A DNA stretch of 64,000 bases from Halobacillus litoralis (GCF_020171725.1 NZ_JAIVAJ010000005.1:310001-374000); one strand, 5' to 3'. Counted from the first letter of the stretch, positions 1-8,795 are shown. Made by a program: numbers and translations. Notes: generated by a model not told the origin, from the letters alone.

Positions 1-2
1 TC

Positions 3-98
3 GTCGTTCACAAGGATGCCGTGGCGAGCTTCAATCAGGCTGGGCACGAGTGGGCCCTCGGACATTTTGAATCGGTGCTTGGCGCGATTGTAAAATAG
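3..98 (+). CDS. C-terminal end of an isochorismatase-like cysteine hydrolase (partial)
   Basis: The reading frame is open from the window edge to a TAG stop and encodes 31 residues, including DAVASFNQAGHEWAL and ending GAIVK. That pattern (D-A-V-A-S, then H-E-x-A-L and a terminal G-A-x-V) resembles the C-terminus of isochorismatase-family cysteine hydrolases. The catalytic Asp/Lys/Cys residues would lie outside the window, so the family call is tentative. A strong terminator follows 32 bases later. Confidence 0.4.
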   Translation, partial: VVHKDAVASFNQAGHEWALGHFESVLGAIVK

Positions 99-129
99 TA
101 GGTTTGCATGCATTACAAACATTTTTAAC

Positions 130-166
130 AACGCTCTGTTCTCTCAAAAGGGAACAGAGCGTTTAC
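130..166 (+). terminator. Rho-independent terminator
   Basis: A 14-bp stem (130-143 with 150-163, including one T-G pair) has a 6-base loop and a short T-rich tail. It follows the partial hydrolase gene. Confidence 0.7.
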
Positions 167-268
167 TGTTTAGGACCGGAATCATCATAATATACTGACA
201 ATTTCCGAATCATCAGGGGTATGATATAGTAACTCGGATGTCTCAAACTAAAGGGAGTGAATTCAAAA

Positions 269-1627
269 ATGAATCAAATTCAACCTTCCATGAAGCATTT
301 TAAGACGGTTTTCCTTTTAAGTGCTTCCATATTAATCGTTGTTATGAATACAACCATGTTCAACATCGCTTTACCCAATATATTACGAGAATTTTCGTTA
401 CAGCCATCTGAAGGAGCCTGGATTGTATCGGGCTATTCCATCGTCCTCGCCATCTTCACCATCACCTTTACCCGGCTGTCTGACTATCTCCCTATTCGGA
501 ATCTATTAACCATAGGTATTCTTATTTTTAGTATTTCTTCTATTCTAGGATTCTTTTCTTCCAGTTATATCGTTCTTCTCACGGCCCGTTTGTGCCAAGC
601 AGCAGGAGCCGCAGCCATCCCAGGGCTTTCTATGGTCTTTGCAGGACGGTACATTCCGATGGAACGACGAGGGAGCGCCTATGCCTTAATTGCGTCTGCC
701 ACGTCACTCGGATTCGGTCTTGGCCCGGTTGTGGGCGGTTTGATTACAGACTACTTAGACTGGAATTTCCTGTTTATTGTGACGGTGCTTGTCATCATCG
801 TGATTCCTATTCTATTCAAGTTCATGCCTGCGGAAGGCACGCAGAAAGGAACTTTTGATGTGATCGGCGCCCTGTTGTCAGGGACAAGCGTCACCTTGCT
901 GCTGTTGTATGCCTCGACATTCAACAGCTGGTATTTGATGAGTGGCCTCATCACCGCTGCTCTTCTATGGTTAAGGATCAACCGTACCAAAACGCCGTTC
1001 ATACAGCCAGAACTGATTCGTAACAAGCATTACCGACGGATTGTATTCATGAGCTATATCGGCTTTACGCTGCATTTCGCTGTGCTTTTCCTCATGCCGA
1101 TTATGCTTGAGCAGGTGTATGATCGCGGAGCAGCAGCCATTGGGTTCATCATCTTTCCAGGTGCCATGTTGTCTGCTGTCGCCGCCATTTATGTAGGAAG
1201 GCTGATTGACGGATACGGGAACATCCGGATACTGATGCTTTCTCAAATCCTTCTTATGATTTCAGCCCTGGTCTTCTTCTTCTTTGCAGGAATGAGCCCT
1301 TATGGCATTATGGTAGCTTACATGTTTACGAGTTTCGGATTTTCCAGCTTGTCTTCAAGCTCGACGAACGAAGTCTCCCGCATTTTACCAAGCGAGCTGA
1401 TCGGTGCCGGGATTGGGCTGAAGCAGCAGACACAATTTATCGGAAGTGCATCAGGGTCTGTACTTGCTGGCATATTGCTGGAGATTTATTCTCAGCCTTA
1501 TACAGCAGCAAACTTCAAACTGCCATTCGGTGTATTGATTGGATTAATGCTTGCATCAAGTGCTGTCTTGTACTTGTACACGCTCGGGCTGAGGGAGCGC
1601 AAACGAAATCGAGCCGAGGTCAGTTGA
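269..1627 (+). CDS. MFS transporter, drug:H+ antiporter type
   Basis: This is a 452-residue polytopic membrane protein of the major facilitator superfamily. Motif A-like residues follow TM2 (FTRLSDYLPIRNLL), and the antiporter motif C is in TM5 (GLGPVVGGLITDY), which marks the drug/proton exporters of the EmrB/QacA-TetL group. The start is the ATG at 269, 11 bases after AGGGAG; a GTG at 257 overlaps the Shine-Dalgarno and is rejected. It stands alone, with a terminator upstream and trhO starting 87 bases downstream. The substrate cannot be read from the sequence; efflux of a toxic compound is the family expectation. Confidence 0.8.
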   Translation: MNQIQPSMKHFKTVFLLSASILIVVMNTTMFNIALPNILREFSLQPSEGAWIVSGYSIVLAIFTITFTRLSDYLPIRNLLTIGILIFSISSILGFFSSSYIVLLTARLCQAAGAAAIPGLSMVFAGRYIPMERRGSAYALIASATSLGFGLGPVVGGLITDYLDWNFLFIVTVLVIIVIPILFKFMPAEGTQKGTFDVIGALLSGTSVTLLLLYASTFNSWYLMSGLITAALLWLRINRTKTPFIQPELIRNKHYRRIVFMSYIGFTLHFAVLFLMPIMLEQVYDRGAAAIGFIIFPGAMLSAVAAIYVGRLIDGYGNIRILMLSQILLMISALVFFFFAGMSPYGIMVAYMFTSFGFSSLSSSSTNEVSRILPSELIGAGIGLKQQTQFIGSASGSVLAGILLEIYSQPYTAANFKLPFGVLIGLMLASSAVLYLYTLGLRERKRNRAEVS

Positions 1628-1714
1628 ATTTTTTTCGAAAATCGATTATGATGGAGTATGGTTCAATTGTTGATGTTATAAAGGATATAGATATAAATAT
1701 AGGAGGAATCACCC

Positions 1715-2656
1715 ATGAGCTCACAAGATTATCGAGTTCTGTTGTACTACAAGTATGTTGACCTTCCTGACTATGAAGAATACTGTGCTAACCACCTGAA
1801 GTTCTGTAAGGAGTTAGGTCTGAAAGGGCGCATCATTGTGTCCCATGAAGGCATTAACGGTACAGTTTCAGGTACAGTGGAGCAAGTCGAGGAGTATATG
1901 GATTATGTACGTTCCGATGAGCGTTTCGCTGATATTCACTTCAAGATTGATGAGAACGATGGTCACGCATTCAAAAAAATGCACTGCCGCGTGAAGCCGG
2001 AGCTTGTGAACTGGAGTCTCGATGAAGATGACATCGATCCAAAAACTTTCGGCGGACAGCACTTGAAGCCGAAGCAATTCAACGAAATGCTGAAAGACGA
2101 CGACACAATCGTCATCGACGGACGTAACGAATACGAGTACCGTATCGGTCACTTCCGCAACGCCATCCGCCCAGATGTCGACACGTCCCGTGAATTCCCG
2201 GATTGGATTGCTGAGAACGCACACAAGTGGAAAGATAAGAAAGTTCTCACGTACTGCACAGGCGGGATCCGTTGCGAGAAGTTAACAGGTATTCTTAAGA
2301 AAAACGGTGTAGAAGACGTTTATCAACTGGAAGGCGGCATTACCACTTACGGAAAAGACCCTGAAGTGAAGGGTGAACTGTTTGATGGTAAAATGTACGT
2401 TTTCGATGAGCGTATTTCTGTACCTGTCAATCAGGTTGAAGAAAAGGTCATTGCTAAATGTGAACACTGTGGAAAAGCAGAAGATCGTATGATCAACTGC
2501 TCCAACCCGGTATGTAACCGTCAGTATGTTTGCTGTGAAGATTGTGAACAGGAACAGCACGCTGCTTGTACAGCAGAATGTAAAGAACACCCGGAAAACC
2601 GCTGGGATGTTGAACGCAACAAACAGGTCGACAAATACGACCGCATTCACCAATAA
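1715..2656 (+). CDS. trhO: tRNA uridine(34) hydroxylase, rhodanese family (TrhO)
   Basis: The 313-residue protein has the TrhO/YceA architecture: an N-terminal acylphosphatase-like region with HEGINGT (about residues 44-50), a rhodanese domain with the catalytic loop CTGGIRCEK (Cys181), and a C-terminal cysteine-rich zinc-type tail (C-x2-C repeats at about 246-290). Family members hydroxylate U34 of tRNA in an O2-dependent way, the first step to 5-methoxyuridine in Bacillus. AGGAGG lies 8 bases before the ATG. The gene appears monocistronic. Confidence 0.88.
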   Translation: MSSQDYRVLLYYKYVDLPDYEEYCANHLKFCKELGLKGRIIVSHEGINGTVSGTVEQVEEYMDYVRSDERFADIHFKIDENDGHAFKKMHCRVKPELVNWSLDEDDIDPKTFGGQHLKPKQFNEMLKDDDTIVIDGRNEYEYRIGHFRNAIRPDVDTSREFPDWIAENAHKWKDKKVLTYCTGGIRCEKLTGILKKNGVEDVYQLEGGITTYGKDPEVKGELFDGKMYVFDERISVPVNQVEEKVIAKCEHCGKAEDRMINCSNPVCNRQYVCCEDCEQEQHAACTAECKEHPENRWDVERNKQVDKYDRIHQ

Positions 2657-2665
2657 TAATTATTG

Positions 2666-2833
2666 GGTTCTGGATGAAGTGAATGCTTCGTGGGGAGGAA
2701 AATAATTCGCTTTCCGCGGCGGACGGTGAGCTACCTCAAGCTGCGCTTTCGGGGATCTCACCGTTGTCCGTTTAATCCCGCAGGAGTCTCATCATTTTCC
2801 TCCCCACTCTACGATAACAGTGGGTCCAGAACC
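2666..2833 (-). repeat. Terminal-inverted-repeat intergenic element, copy 1
   Basis: The ends are GGTTCTGGA (2666-2674) and TCCAGAACC (2825-2833). Inside them is a second inverted repeat, GTGGGGAGGAAAAT against ATTTTCCTCCCCAC (2690-2805). Read on the minus strand it carries GATGAGACTCCTGCGGGAT, which is also in copy 2 at 15.1 kb. It occupies most of the 315-base gap after trhO and has no ORF. Confidence 0.8.
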
Positions 2834-2946
2834 ACTTTATAATCAGTTTCTGAATGCCGTCATTTATAAGAAGAGCGATCATTTGATTGACTTCATGAAT
2901 GGTCATACAGTTTGTTGAATCAATTCAAATTTTCTCAACAACAATA

Positions 2947-2973
2947 AAAAAGCACCCGCCTGGGTGCTTTTTT
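2947..2973. terminator. Bidirectional terminator
   Basis: AGCACCC (2951-2957) pairs with GGGTGCT (2962-2968), flanked by an A-run on the left and a T-run on the right. It overlaps the stop codon of the minus-strand peptidase gene. Confidence 0.8.
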
Positions 2974-3610
2974 ATTGTTGCTTTGCTGGATTAAGTACGA
3001 ATTGTACATATCCTTCCGACACAGCAAGCTGGTTGTTGTGAAGGTAGATGCCGGAGTCTTCTGCGATACCGTAACCAATGGAAACGTCGAGCTTTGTGAC
3101 GGCGGTCTTGAGGTTTCTTTGTTCCTGCCACTCTAAGTAATGGGCTGCGATCACAGCGTCGTCCAGTAACCCCAGCCCCTTCTCAAACAGCTGCTTTCCT
3201 TGAACGTTGTCTTGGTCTGAAATGACACAGTGTTTCGGCGAAATTAGGGCACCTGCTGAGAAGCCTGCTACCGGTACTCCAGATTGAAACCGCTCCTTGA
3301 TGACGGAAGCGAGGGCAGAGTCGACAATATAATGTCGGTAAGCAGAGGTATCTCCCCCTCCAATAATAATTCCACCGCATCCTTTCAATTTCTCAAGTTC
3401 CTGATTATGATATGTATCTTTTAAAGCTAAAGGATACATGTTCACCTCTCCTGGTAGCGCTTGAGTGTATTTCGAAAGGTAAGCCTCTGAGCCTTCTCGT
3501 TCTATGTAAAGAACGGCGACTTCTGAAGATTGCATCAGGTCGTAAAATGCCGCTCCAAGGTTTTCGTTAAAGGGTGGTGAAGAACCGAACATGAACAAAT
3601 GAGTATCCAC
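2972..3610 (-). CDS. Peptidase S51 (dipeptidase E-like) family protein
   Basis: This protein of about 212 residues has the S51/glutamine-amidotransferase-like fold signatures: GGIIIGGGDTSAYR near the middle and the nucleophile elbow GFSAGA (Ser nucleophile), followed by a conserved region with AAHYLEW. B. subtilis YgaJ is a comparable family member. The start chosen is the GTG at 3610, 9 bases from AAGGA. The in-frame ATG at 3619 touches the Shine-Dalgarno and would overlap the pdxK stop by a few bases. It is the second gene of a pdxK operon. Dipeptidase activity is the family expectation, not shown here. Confidence 0.7.
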   Translation of the reverse strand: MDTHLFMFGSSPPFNENLGAAFYDLMQSSEVAVLYIEREGSEAYLSKYTQALPGEVNMYPLALKDTYHNQELEKLKGCGGIIIGGGDTSAYRHYIVDSALASVIKERFQSGVPVAGFSAGALISPKHCVISDQDNVQGKQLFEKGLGLLDDAVIAAHYLEWQEQRNLKTAVTKLDVSIGYGIAEDSGIYLHNNQLAVSEGYVQFVLNPAKQQ

Positions 3611-3612
3611 CG

Positions 3613-4413
3613 TTACCATTCCTTACGATGGGCCGCATGGTAGGTGGAGCCTACTCCTCTATCAAAGGAAAGTGCATGCTGAATCGCTGTCGTGACGAAG
3701 GATTTCGCTCTTCTTACAGCCTCATCAACCGACTTCCCTTTCGCTAATTCAGCTGTGATGGCAGCAGAATAGGTACACCCTGCTCCACTTGTATGGATGG
3801 TATTCACCCGCTGTGTTTCAAGCTCTGTAATCGAGTTCCCGTCATACAGCATGTCTACAGCCGGATAATCTTGAAGGGCTCCGCCTTTGACCAACACATA
3901 ATCGGCCCCAAGCTGATGTAAATCCCTCGCCATCCATTTCATGTCCTCTGGGGTATCCGGGACGTCCATTTTCAGCATCCTTGCTGCTTCATGTAAATTT
4001 GGCGTAATGACGGTAGCCAGTGGCACAATATGATGGATCAAGGCATCAATCGCTTCATCCTTCAGCAACTGGGAGCCCATTTTCCCGATCATGACTGGAT
4101 CTACGACGACTGCTGGCACCTCAGACTCTTCAATCAACTCCGCTACGCGATGAATAATGTCTTCCGTGAACAACATCCCCGTCTTCAATGCATCCACACC
4201 GACGTGCTCGAGGGAGGCGTACACCTGCGCTTCGATCGCCTCAATCGGCTGTGTGAAAATTCCTTCTTCTGTCGTACGATTGTTGGCTACAATAGCTGTG
4301 ACTGCGCTCATTCCATAGACATCGAATTCCTGGAAGGTCTTAAGGTCTGCCTGAATCCCCGCACTCCCCTGCGCAGCTGATCCTGCAATTGATAAAACTC
4401 GTGAAATCGTCAT
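3613..4413 (-). CDS. pdxK: Pyridoxine / hydroxymethylpyrimidine kinase (ThiD/PdxK family)
   Basis: The 266-residue ribokinase-fold enzyme shows AGIQADLKTFQE near the N-terminus, VVDPVM in the middle, and the C-terminal anion-hole motif SGAGCTYSAA containing the conserved GAGC. Overall wording is closest to Bacillus PdxK, the ThiD paralogue that phosphorylates vitamin B6 precursors. No thiamine genes are nearby, which favours PdxK over ThiD. The N-terminal loop reads GSAAQGSAGIQ where ThiD proteins usually have GSDSSGGAGIQ, a departure in the substrate loop. It is co-transcribed with the S51 peptidase downstream. Confidence 0.75.
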   Translation of the reverse strand: MTISRVLSIAGSAAQGSAGIQADLKTFQEFDVYGMSAVTAIVANNRTTEEGIFTQPIEAIEAQVYASLEHVGVDALKTGMLFTEDIIHRVAELIEESEVPAVVVDPVMIGKMGSQLLKDEAIDALIHHIVPLATVITPNLHEAARMLKMDVPDTPEDMKWMARDLHQLGADYVLVKGGALQDYPAVDMLYDGNSITELETQRVNTIHTSGAGCTYSAAITAELAKGKSVDEAVRRAKSFVTTAIQHALSFDRGVGSTYHAAHRKEW

Positions 4414-4503
4414 TCTATCCGCTCCTCTCCTATTTAGACTATTGTATCACTTCTATTTATTCGATTGTGATATGAGGTAGAATAGAGTCAGGAGGTTATA
4501 AGA

Positions 4504-4812
4504 TTGCAGCCTTTTACGAAAAATGTACTGGAAATCATTCAACATATACCTGAAGGAAAAGTGATGACCTATGGCCAGGTTGCGCGGCTTGCCGGGAACC
4601 CACGAGCCGCAAGACAGGTCTCACGTGCCTTACACTCTATGAGCGACAAATACAATCTTCCCTGGCACAGAGTCATCAACGCGCAGGGAAAAGTAGCAAT
4701 CCGAGATGAAGAGGGGTATGAGATTCAGAGGATGTCCCTCGAAAGCGAAGGAATACCGGTCATCAATGGCCGAGTGAATCTGGCAGACTATCAAGTAAGG
4801 GAGGATGAATAG
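4504..4812 (+). CDS. Alkyltransferase-like (ATL) DNA-binding protein, MGMT family
   Basis: The 102-residue protein matches the DNA-binding domain of O6-alkylguanine-DNA alkyltransferase (GKVMTYGQVARLAG, then RQVSRAL). The active-site PCHR is replaced by PWHRV, so the acceptor cysteine is absent. That substitution defines ATL proteins, which bind O6-alkylguanine without repairing it and flag it for nucleotide excision repair. The start is TTG 4504, 8 bases after AGGAGG (4490-4495). The stop at 4810-4812 directly abuts the ATG of the nuclease gene, so the two form an operon. Confidence 0.85.
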   Translation: MQPFTKNVLEIIQHIPEGKVMTYGQVARLAGNPRAARQVSRALHSMSDKYNLPWHRVINAQGKVAIRDEEGYEIQRMSLESEGIPVINGRVNLADYQVREDE

Positions 4813-5778
4813 ATGTTTGAGATTAAACCCTATCCCGAACTGTCGTGGTCGATTTCACGGCACAAAACAATGCTTACCTGTCTCAGGAAATATGCTTATG
4901 ACTATTACACCTCCCACAACGGGTGGCTTTCAAGCGCGGACTCCCTCGCAAAGCAGGCATACAGACTGAAGAAAGTAACAAACCTTGAGATGCATTTCGG
5001 TAGTGTTGTGCACGACTTGATCTATCAAATCATCCAAGACGTATTGAAAGATAAAGAACTTCCTTCCGAAGAAAAAATCGTCGATGAGATCCGACACCAC
5101 TTGAATCGTGGATTCATCGAGTCGACTCGGAAAGAGCACCTTTGGCGTAACCGTCCGAAGCACTATACTATGCTTCACGAAATCTACTACAGTCAGACGA
5201 ATACCCTGCCTCAAGCAAAGGTCAAGAAGATTACGGACCGTCTGAACACGACGGTGAAAAACTTCTTTGCGAGCCAGTCATTCGCCGATGTCCTGAACAA
5301 GCGGGATATGCAGTTCATCGATTCGGAAAAATTCCGTTTTATGAAGACAGATGGAGTAAAAGTCTTTATCGTTATGGACTTAGTTTATAAAAACCTGGCG
5401 GAAGATAAATGGGTGATTGTCGATTGGAAAACCGGGAAAAAGTCCGAAGAAGACCGCAACCAGCTTGCTTTGTATGCCCTATACCTACAACAGAAGTATA
5501 AGATCGAGTCCATCGATCAAATCGTAATCCGAAATGAATACTTACTCGAGGGTGGGCATGTGGATCATAAGTTGACGAAGCAGGATTTGATCAACGTCCA
5601 GCACCTGTATCAAGCGAGCATTGAACGGATGAAGGACTATTTAAACGACCCGGTTAAAAATGAGCCCCTCCCCCTTCATCAGTTCCCACTTCAGGACGAC
5701 CCACGCGTCTGTTCGAGGTGCAATTACCAGGAGCTCTGCTTTCCTGAAATGTACAACTCTGAGTCCGATGATGTTTAA
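4813..5778 (+). CDS. PD-(D/E)XK nuclease with Fe-S cysteines (AddB/Cas4-like)
   Basis: The 321-residue protein is a stand-alone RecB-type nuclease domain. Visible motifs are the conserved His in GSVVHDLIYQ, MDLV, the DWKTGK motif (D-x-K catalytic core) and the QLALYALYL motif typical of RecB-family nucleases. Cys23 plus C300-x2-C303-x5-C309 gives the spacing of the 4Fe-4S cluster in AddB and Cas4. There is no helicase domain. GGGAGG is 8 bases before the ATG. Being coupled to an ATL protein suggests a role in processing alkylated DNA; that role is an inference. Confidence 0.8.
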   Translation: MFEIKPYPELSWSISRHKTMLTCLRKYAYDYYTSHNGWLSSADSLAKQAYRLKKVTNLEMHFGSVVHDLIYQIIQDVLKDKELPSEEKIVDEIRHHLNRGFIESTRKEHLWRNRPKHYTMLHEIYYSQTNTLPQAKVKKITDRLNTTVKNFFASQSFADVLNKRDMQFIDSEKFRFMKTDGVKVFIVMDLVYKNLAEDKWVIVDWKTGKKSEEDRNQLALYALYLQQKYKIESIDQIVIRNEYLLEGGHVDHKLTKQDLINVQHLYQASIERMKDYLNDPVKNEPLPLHQFPLQDDPRVCSRCNYQELCFPEMYNSESDDV

Positions 5779-5843
5779 TTCTTAACAGAAACGGATAATT
5801 AATTACGGAGTTACACATAAATTGGAAGGAGTGCTTAACGTCT

Positions 5844-6479
5844 ATGAAAGTACTAGTAGCAGGAGCAAACGGTCACACAGGTCGTCTGCTTGTTCAATAT
5901 TTACATGAAGCTGGCCACGAGCCATTCGGATTAATAAGAAAAGAAGAACAGAAAGCAAAGATTGAAGAGCTGGGAGGGACTCCTGTGCTCGCTGACGTCA
6001 CACATAGTGATGTCGGGTATGCAGTGAAAGGCATGGATGCCGTGATTTTTGCTGCAGGGTCTGGAGGAAGCACTGGTGCTGACCAGACTGAAGCGGTTGA
6101 CCGCGATGGAGCCATCAACCTAGTAAAAGCGACAGAAAGCCTCGGCATCAAAAAATTCGTCATGCTGAGCAGTATGGCGGCGGGAGAACCCGAACGCGGT
6201 CCGGAATCTCTTCAACATTACATGAAGATGAAAGGCGAAGCGGACGATTACTTGAAATCAACAGAGCTCGATTATACCATCGTGCGCCCCGGCGGACTGA
6301 CACACGATGAAAGCACGAGCCAAATCCAAGTCGGTGAAAAAGTTGATCAAGGAACCATTTCCCGGGCCGATGTTGCGAAAACAATGATCGCCTGCCTGCA
6401 AGAACCGAACGCTTATCACAAAACATTTGAAATGATTCAAGGCGACACTCAAATTGAAGACGCCCTGAAATCTCTATAA
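5844..6479 (+). CDS. Atypical SDR, NAD(P)-binding oxidoreductase (YhfK-like)
   Basis: The 211-residue protein has the N-terminal nucleotide-binding motif GANGHTGRLL and the atypical-SDR pattern DAVIFAAGSGG followed by KFVMLSSMAA and YTIVRPGGLT. Length and wording fit the YhfK/NmrA-like group of small extended SDRs. AGGAG precedes the ATG at 5844. The substrate is unknown. A clear terminator follows at 6491. Confidence 0.78.
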   Translation: MKVLVAGANGHTGRLLVQYLHEAGHEPFGLIRKEEQKAKIEELGGTPVLADVTHSDVGYAVKGMDAVIFAAGSGGSTGADQTEAVDRDGAINLVKATESLGIKKFVMLSSMAAGEPERGPESLQHYMKMKGEADDYLKSTELDYTIVRPGGLTHDESTSQIQVGEKVDQGTISRADVAKTMIACLQEPNAYHKTFEMIQGDTQIEDALKSL

Positions 6480-6490
6480 ATGCATGACAC

Positions 6491-6519
6491 ACCCACCCTG
6501 GTTTCAGGGTGGGTTTTTT
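6491..6519 (+). terminator. Rho-independent terminator
   Basis: ACCCACCCTG (6491-6500) pairs with CAGGGTGGGT (6505-6514) around a 4-base loop, followed by a T-run. Confidence 0.85.
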
Positions 6520-6578
6520 CATTTGATTTGCCAGATAGTTTTTCCTATTCCAAATCCACCCCTCCCCTTTCCGTATTT

Positions 6579-6587
6579 TGATATACT
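6579..6587 (+). promoter_or_regulatory. Probable extended -10 promoter of the HTH-TPR gene
   Basis: TGATATACT combines TG-N with a near-consensus TATACT -10, 31 bases before the ATG. No good -35 is seen 17 bases upstream. Confidence 0.4.
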
Positions 6588-6617
6588 GTTACCAGCACGC
6601 TTTAAAGGGGTGAGGGT

Positions 6618-7883
6618 ATGAAGGGAACATTGATTAAGCAGCATCGTAAATTAAATAAGATGACGTTGGAGGAGCTCTCTGAAGGAATCTGTTCTGTCTC
6701 GTATCTAAGTAAAATTGAACACAACAGCATCAGTGCAAGTGATGAGATCTATTCTTTACTAGAGAAGCGCTTAAATATAAAACTGATAGATATAAACGAA
6801 GAATTTGATGAGGGTGTTTACCAGGACCTTTTAGATTGGCACGAAGCAGCCCAATTACAAAATGAAGATTTAATGAAGCAGTACGATAATCAATATAAAA
6901 ACGGTATAAGCAATAATCAAAACAACGAATTGAATAATCTTTATAAAATTATTAAAGCACGACATGACATGAGAATCGATTTTAAGCCTCTTTCTGAACC
7001 ATTACTTCATGACTTAACCAACATTTATGATTTCTCGAATAAAGAGTACAAATTTTTCTTCCACAAGACACTAGGGATCCATTACCTATTATGTAACGAC
7101 CTCCAGGCCGCTTTAGATCACTTTAAGAAAACTTTATCTTTTTTGAAGTTCATTCACTTCAGAGATACGGAAACATATTTTCATTTGTGTATGGCTTACT
7201 CCAGACTGGTAACACACGCGGTTGAATCCAACTATTATGGTCAACTGGCTCTGGAAGGCTACTTTAAAGACTTAAATTACTCCAGGATAATAGACACCTA
7301 CTTGATTATTGCAATCAATTACGAGTATTTGAGAAGCTACGACATTGCCGAGGAATATTACCTTAAGATCTTAAAAGTTTCTGACGAACAGGAAGATCCC
7401 GAGTCGAAGAGGAGAATTCTTGAGAACATAGGCTTCGGCTGTTTGAAAAAGAAAGAATACGAAAAAAGCAAATACTATTTAGAACAAGCTCATGAAATAC
7501 CGACGCCGGATGTAGACTTTGAAGTGAACACCATTTATTTACTCGCCTCCTCTCATTATCGACTTGAGAATATGAAAGAATGTTGGGAGCTTATTCACAA
7601 AGGGGAAAGTCTTGCTGAAAAAAATGAATTAACATTCCACCTCCATAAATTTTATGTACTGAGAAATGTAATCGAAAATACAACATCCACTGATGCGTTT
7701 CTTAAGAAATTTGAACAAGAAGTTCTACCCCATATCAAAAAAATCGAAAATCACAGGCGTTACAGAGAATATCTAGAAATGTTAGGTGACATCTATTACG
7801 ATAAGCGGATGTATAAGAAAGCCTCTTCTTGTTATAAAGAAGCGAACCGATTCAGCGAATCACGCCAAGAAGATTTACTATAA
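6618..7883 (+). CDS. HTH-TPR transcriptional regulator, RRNPP-like
   Basis: The 421-residue protein begins with an XRE-type helix-turn-helix (about residues 1-60, with TLEELSEGICSVSYLSKIE) and continues as helical TPR-like repeats to the end (for example IAEEYYLKILKVS and YEKSKYYLEQAHE). That layout and length match RRNPP peptide-sensing regulators such as NprR and PlcR relatives. The DNA is visibly more AT-rich than its neighbours (many AAA, AAT, TTA codons), suggesting separate ancestry. No signal-peptide gene is found next to it: only a terminator follows, then a convergent gene. Peptide responsiveness is therefore unproven. Confidence 0.75.
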   Translation: MKGTLIKQHRKLNKMTLEELSEGICSVSYLSKIEHNSISASDEIYSLLEKRLNIKLIDINEEFDEGVYQDLLDWHEAAQLQNEDLMKQYDNQYKNGISNNQNNELNNLYKIIKARHDMRIDFKPLSEPLLHDLTNIYDFSNKEYKFFFHKTLGIHYLLCNDLQAALDHFKKTLSFLKFIHFRDTETYFHLCMAYSRLVTHAVESNYYGQLALEGYFKDLNYSRIIDTYLIIAINYEYLRSYDIAEEYYLKILKVSDEQEDPESKRRILENIGFGCLKKKEYEKSKYYLEQAHEIPTPDVDFEVNTIYLLASSHYRLENMKECWELIHKGESLAEKNELTFHLHKFYVLRNVIENTTSTDAFLKKFEQEVLPHIKKIENHRRYREYLEMLGDIYYDKRMYKKASSCYKEANRFSESRQEDLL

Positions 7884-7885
7884 TG

Positions 7886-7917
7886 CAAAAAAGGGACCCC
7901 ATCAGGGCTCCCTTTTT
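7886..7917. terminator. Bidirectional terminator
   Basis: AAAAAGGGA pairs with TCCCTTTTT across an inner CCC/GGG stem with one mismatch. It separates the convergent HTH-TPR and exonuclease genes. Confidence 0.75.
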
Positions 7918-7919
7918 GT

Positions 7920-8795
7920 TTACATCCTCACAATATTCTTCTCCCAATTCCTAAACTCCAGCTCATCAAACTTCGCCGCCATCTTATCCTGGTTGATGTA
8001 GAACAGCGCATCCTCCAATGAACAATCGACATCTGCTTCACAGTGAATCCGTGCAAGCTTTCTGGATAGATGAAGCATCTCGAGGTTCTCTTCTATTTTG
8101 TTCTTCTGCCCTTTTGTGAGCTGGTCGATATTTTCGAGGATGCCTTCGATCGTTTCATATTGAAGAAGCAGTTTCAGGGCGGTTTTCTCACCGATTCCTT
8201 TTACACCCGGGTAGTTGTCACTCGTATCTCCCATCAAGGCTTTCAAGTCGATCATCTGTTCAGGTGTGATGCCCTTTTCTTCGACGAAAGCATCTTCATG
8301 GTATTCCGCATAGTTGCCATATCCTTTTTTCAATAGAACGACATTGACGTTGGGTCTTAGCAGCTGCAGCAAATCCTGGTCTCCTGTCAGTAGAAAAACT
8401 TGAGAGTCTTCACTGTAGACACGGCTTAGCGTACCCATGCAGTCATCCGCTTCATACCCTACTTGGCCAATGTTCGGGATATCGAGCGATGCCACGACCT
8501 CTTTTGCAAGGTCGAATTGAGGAATCAACTCTTCAGGTGGCCCTCCCCGGTTGGCTTTATATTCTGAGAAAAGCTCATTACGGAACGTCTTGCTTCCCAT
8601 ATCCCAGCAGCAGATGACGTGGGTCGGCTGATACGTCTCGATCGCTGTGAACAAGTGCTTCATCATGCCATATACGGCATTGGTCGGAATTCCTTTACTG
8701 TTGATCATATAATAATTGCTCATAGCCGTAGCATAGAAAGCACGGAACAAGAGTGCCATTCCATCCACGAGCATGACTCGGTTTGTAGTGGTCAT
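7920..8795 (-). CDS. ypcP: 5'-3' exonuclease (YpcP-type, FEN family)
   Basis: The 291-residue protein matches the N-terminal 5'-nuclease domain of DNA polymerase I as a separate gene. It has VMLVDGMALLFRAFYAT at the N-terminus, the acidic metal sites YEADDCMGTL and LLTGDQDLLQLL, and the helix-hairpin-helix segment GDTSDNYPGVKGIGEKTA. Such stand-alone enzymes remove RNA primers and flaps with partial redundancy to Pol I. It is monocistronic. Confidence 0.88.
   Translation of the reverse strand: MTTTNRVMLVDGMALLFRAFYATAMSNYYMINSKGIPTNAVYGMMKHLFTAIETYQPTHVICCWDMGSKTFRNELFSEYKANRGGPPEELIPQFDLAKEVVASLDIPNIGQVGYEADDCMGTLSRVYSEDSQVFLLTGDQDLLQLLRPNVNVVLLKKGYGNYAEYHEDAFVEEKGITPEQMIDLKALMGDTSDNYPGVKGIGEKTALKLLLQYETIEGILENIDQLTKGQKNKIEENLEMLHLSRKLARIHCEADVDCSLEDALFYINQDKMAAKFDELEFRNWEKNIVRM

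Noticed and set aside
7786..8001. Short plus-strand ORF with a hydrophobic C-terminus overlapping the end of the HTH-TPR gene, as a possible signal peptide
   Set aside because: It starts inside the regulator gene, runs through the terminator and is antisense to the exonuclease; the hydrophobic part is at the wrong end for a secreted pro-peptide.
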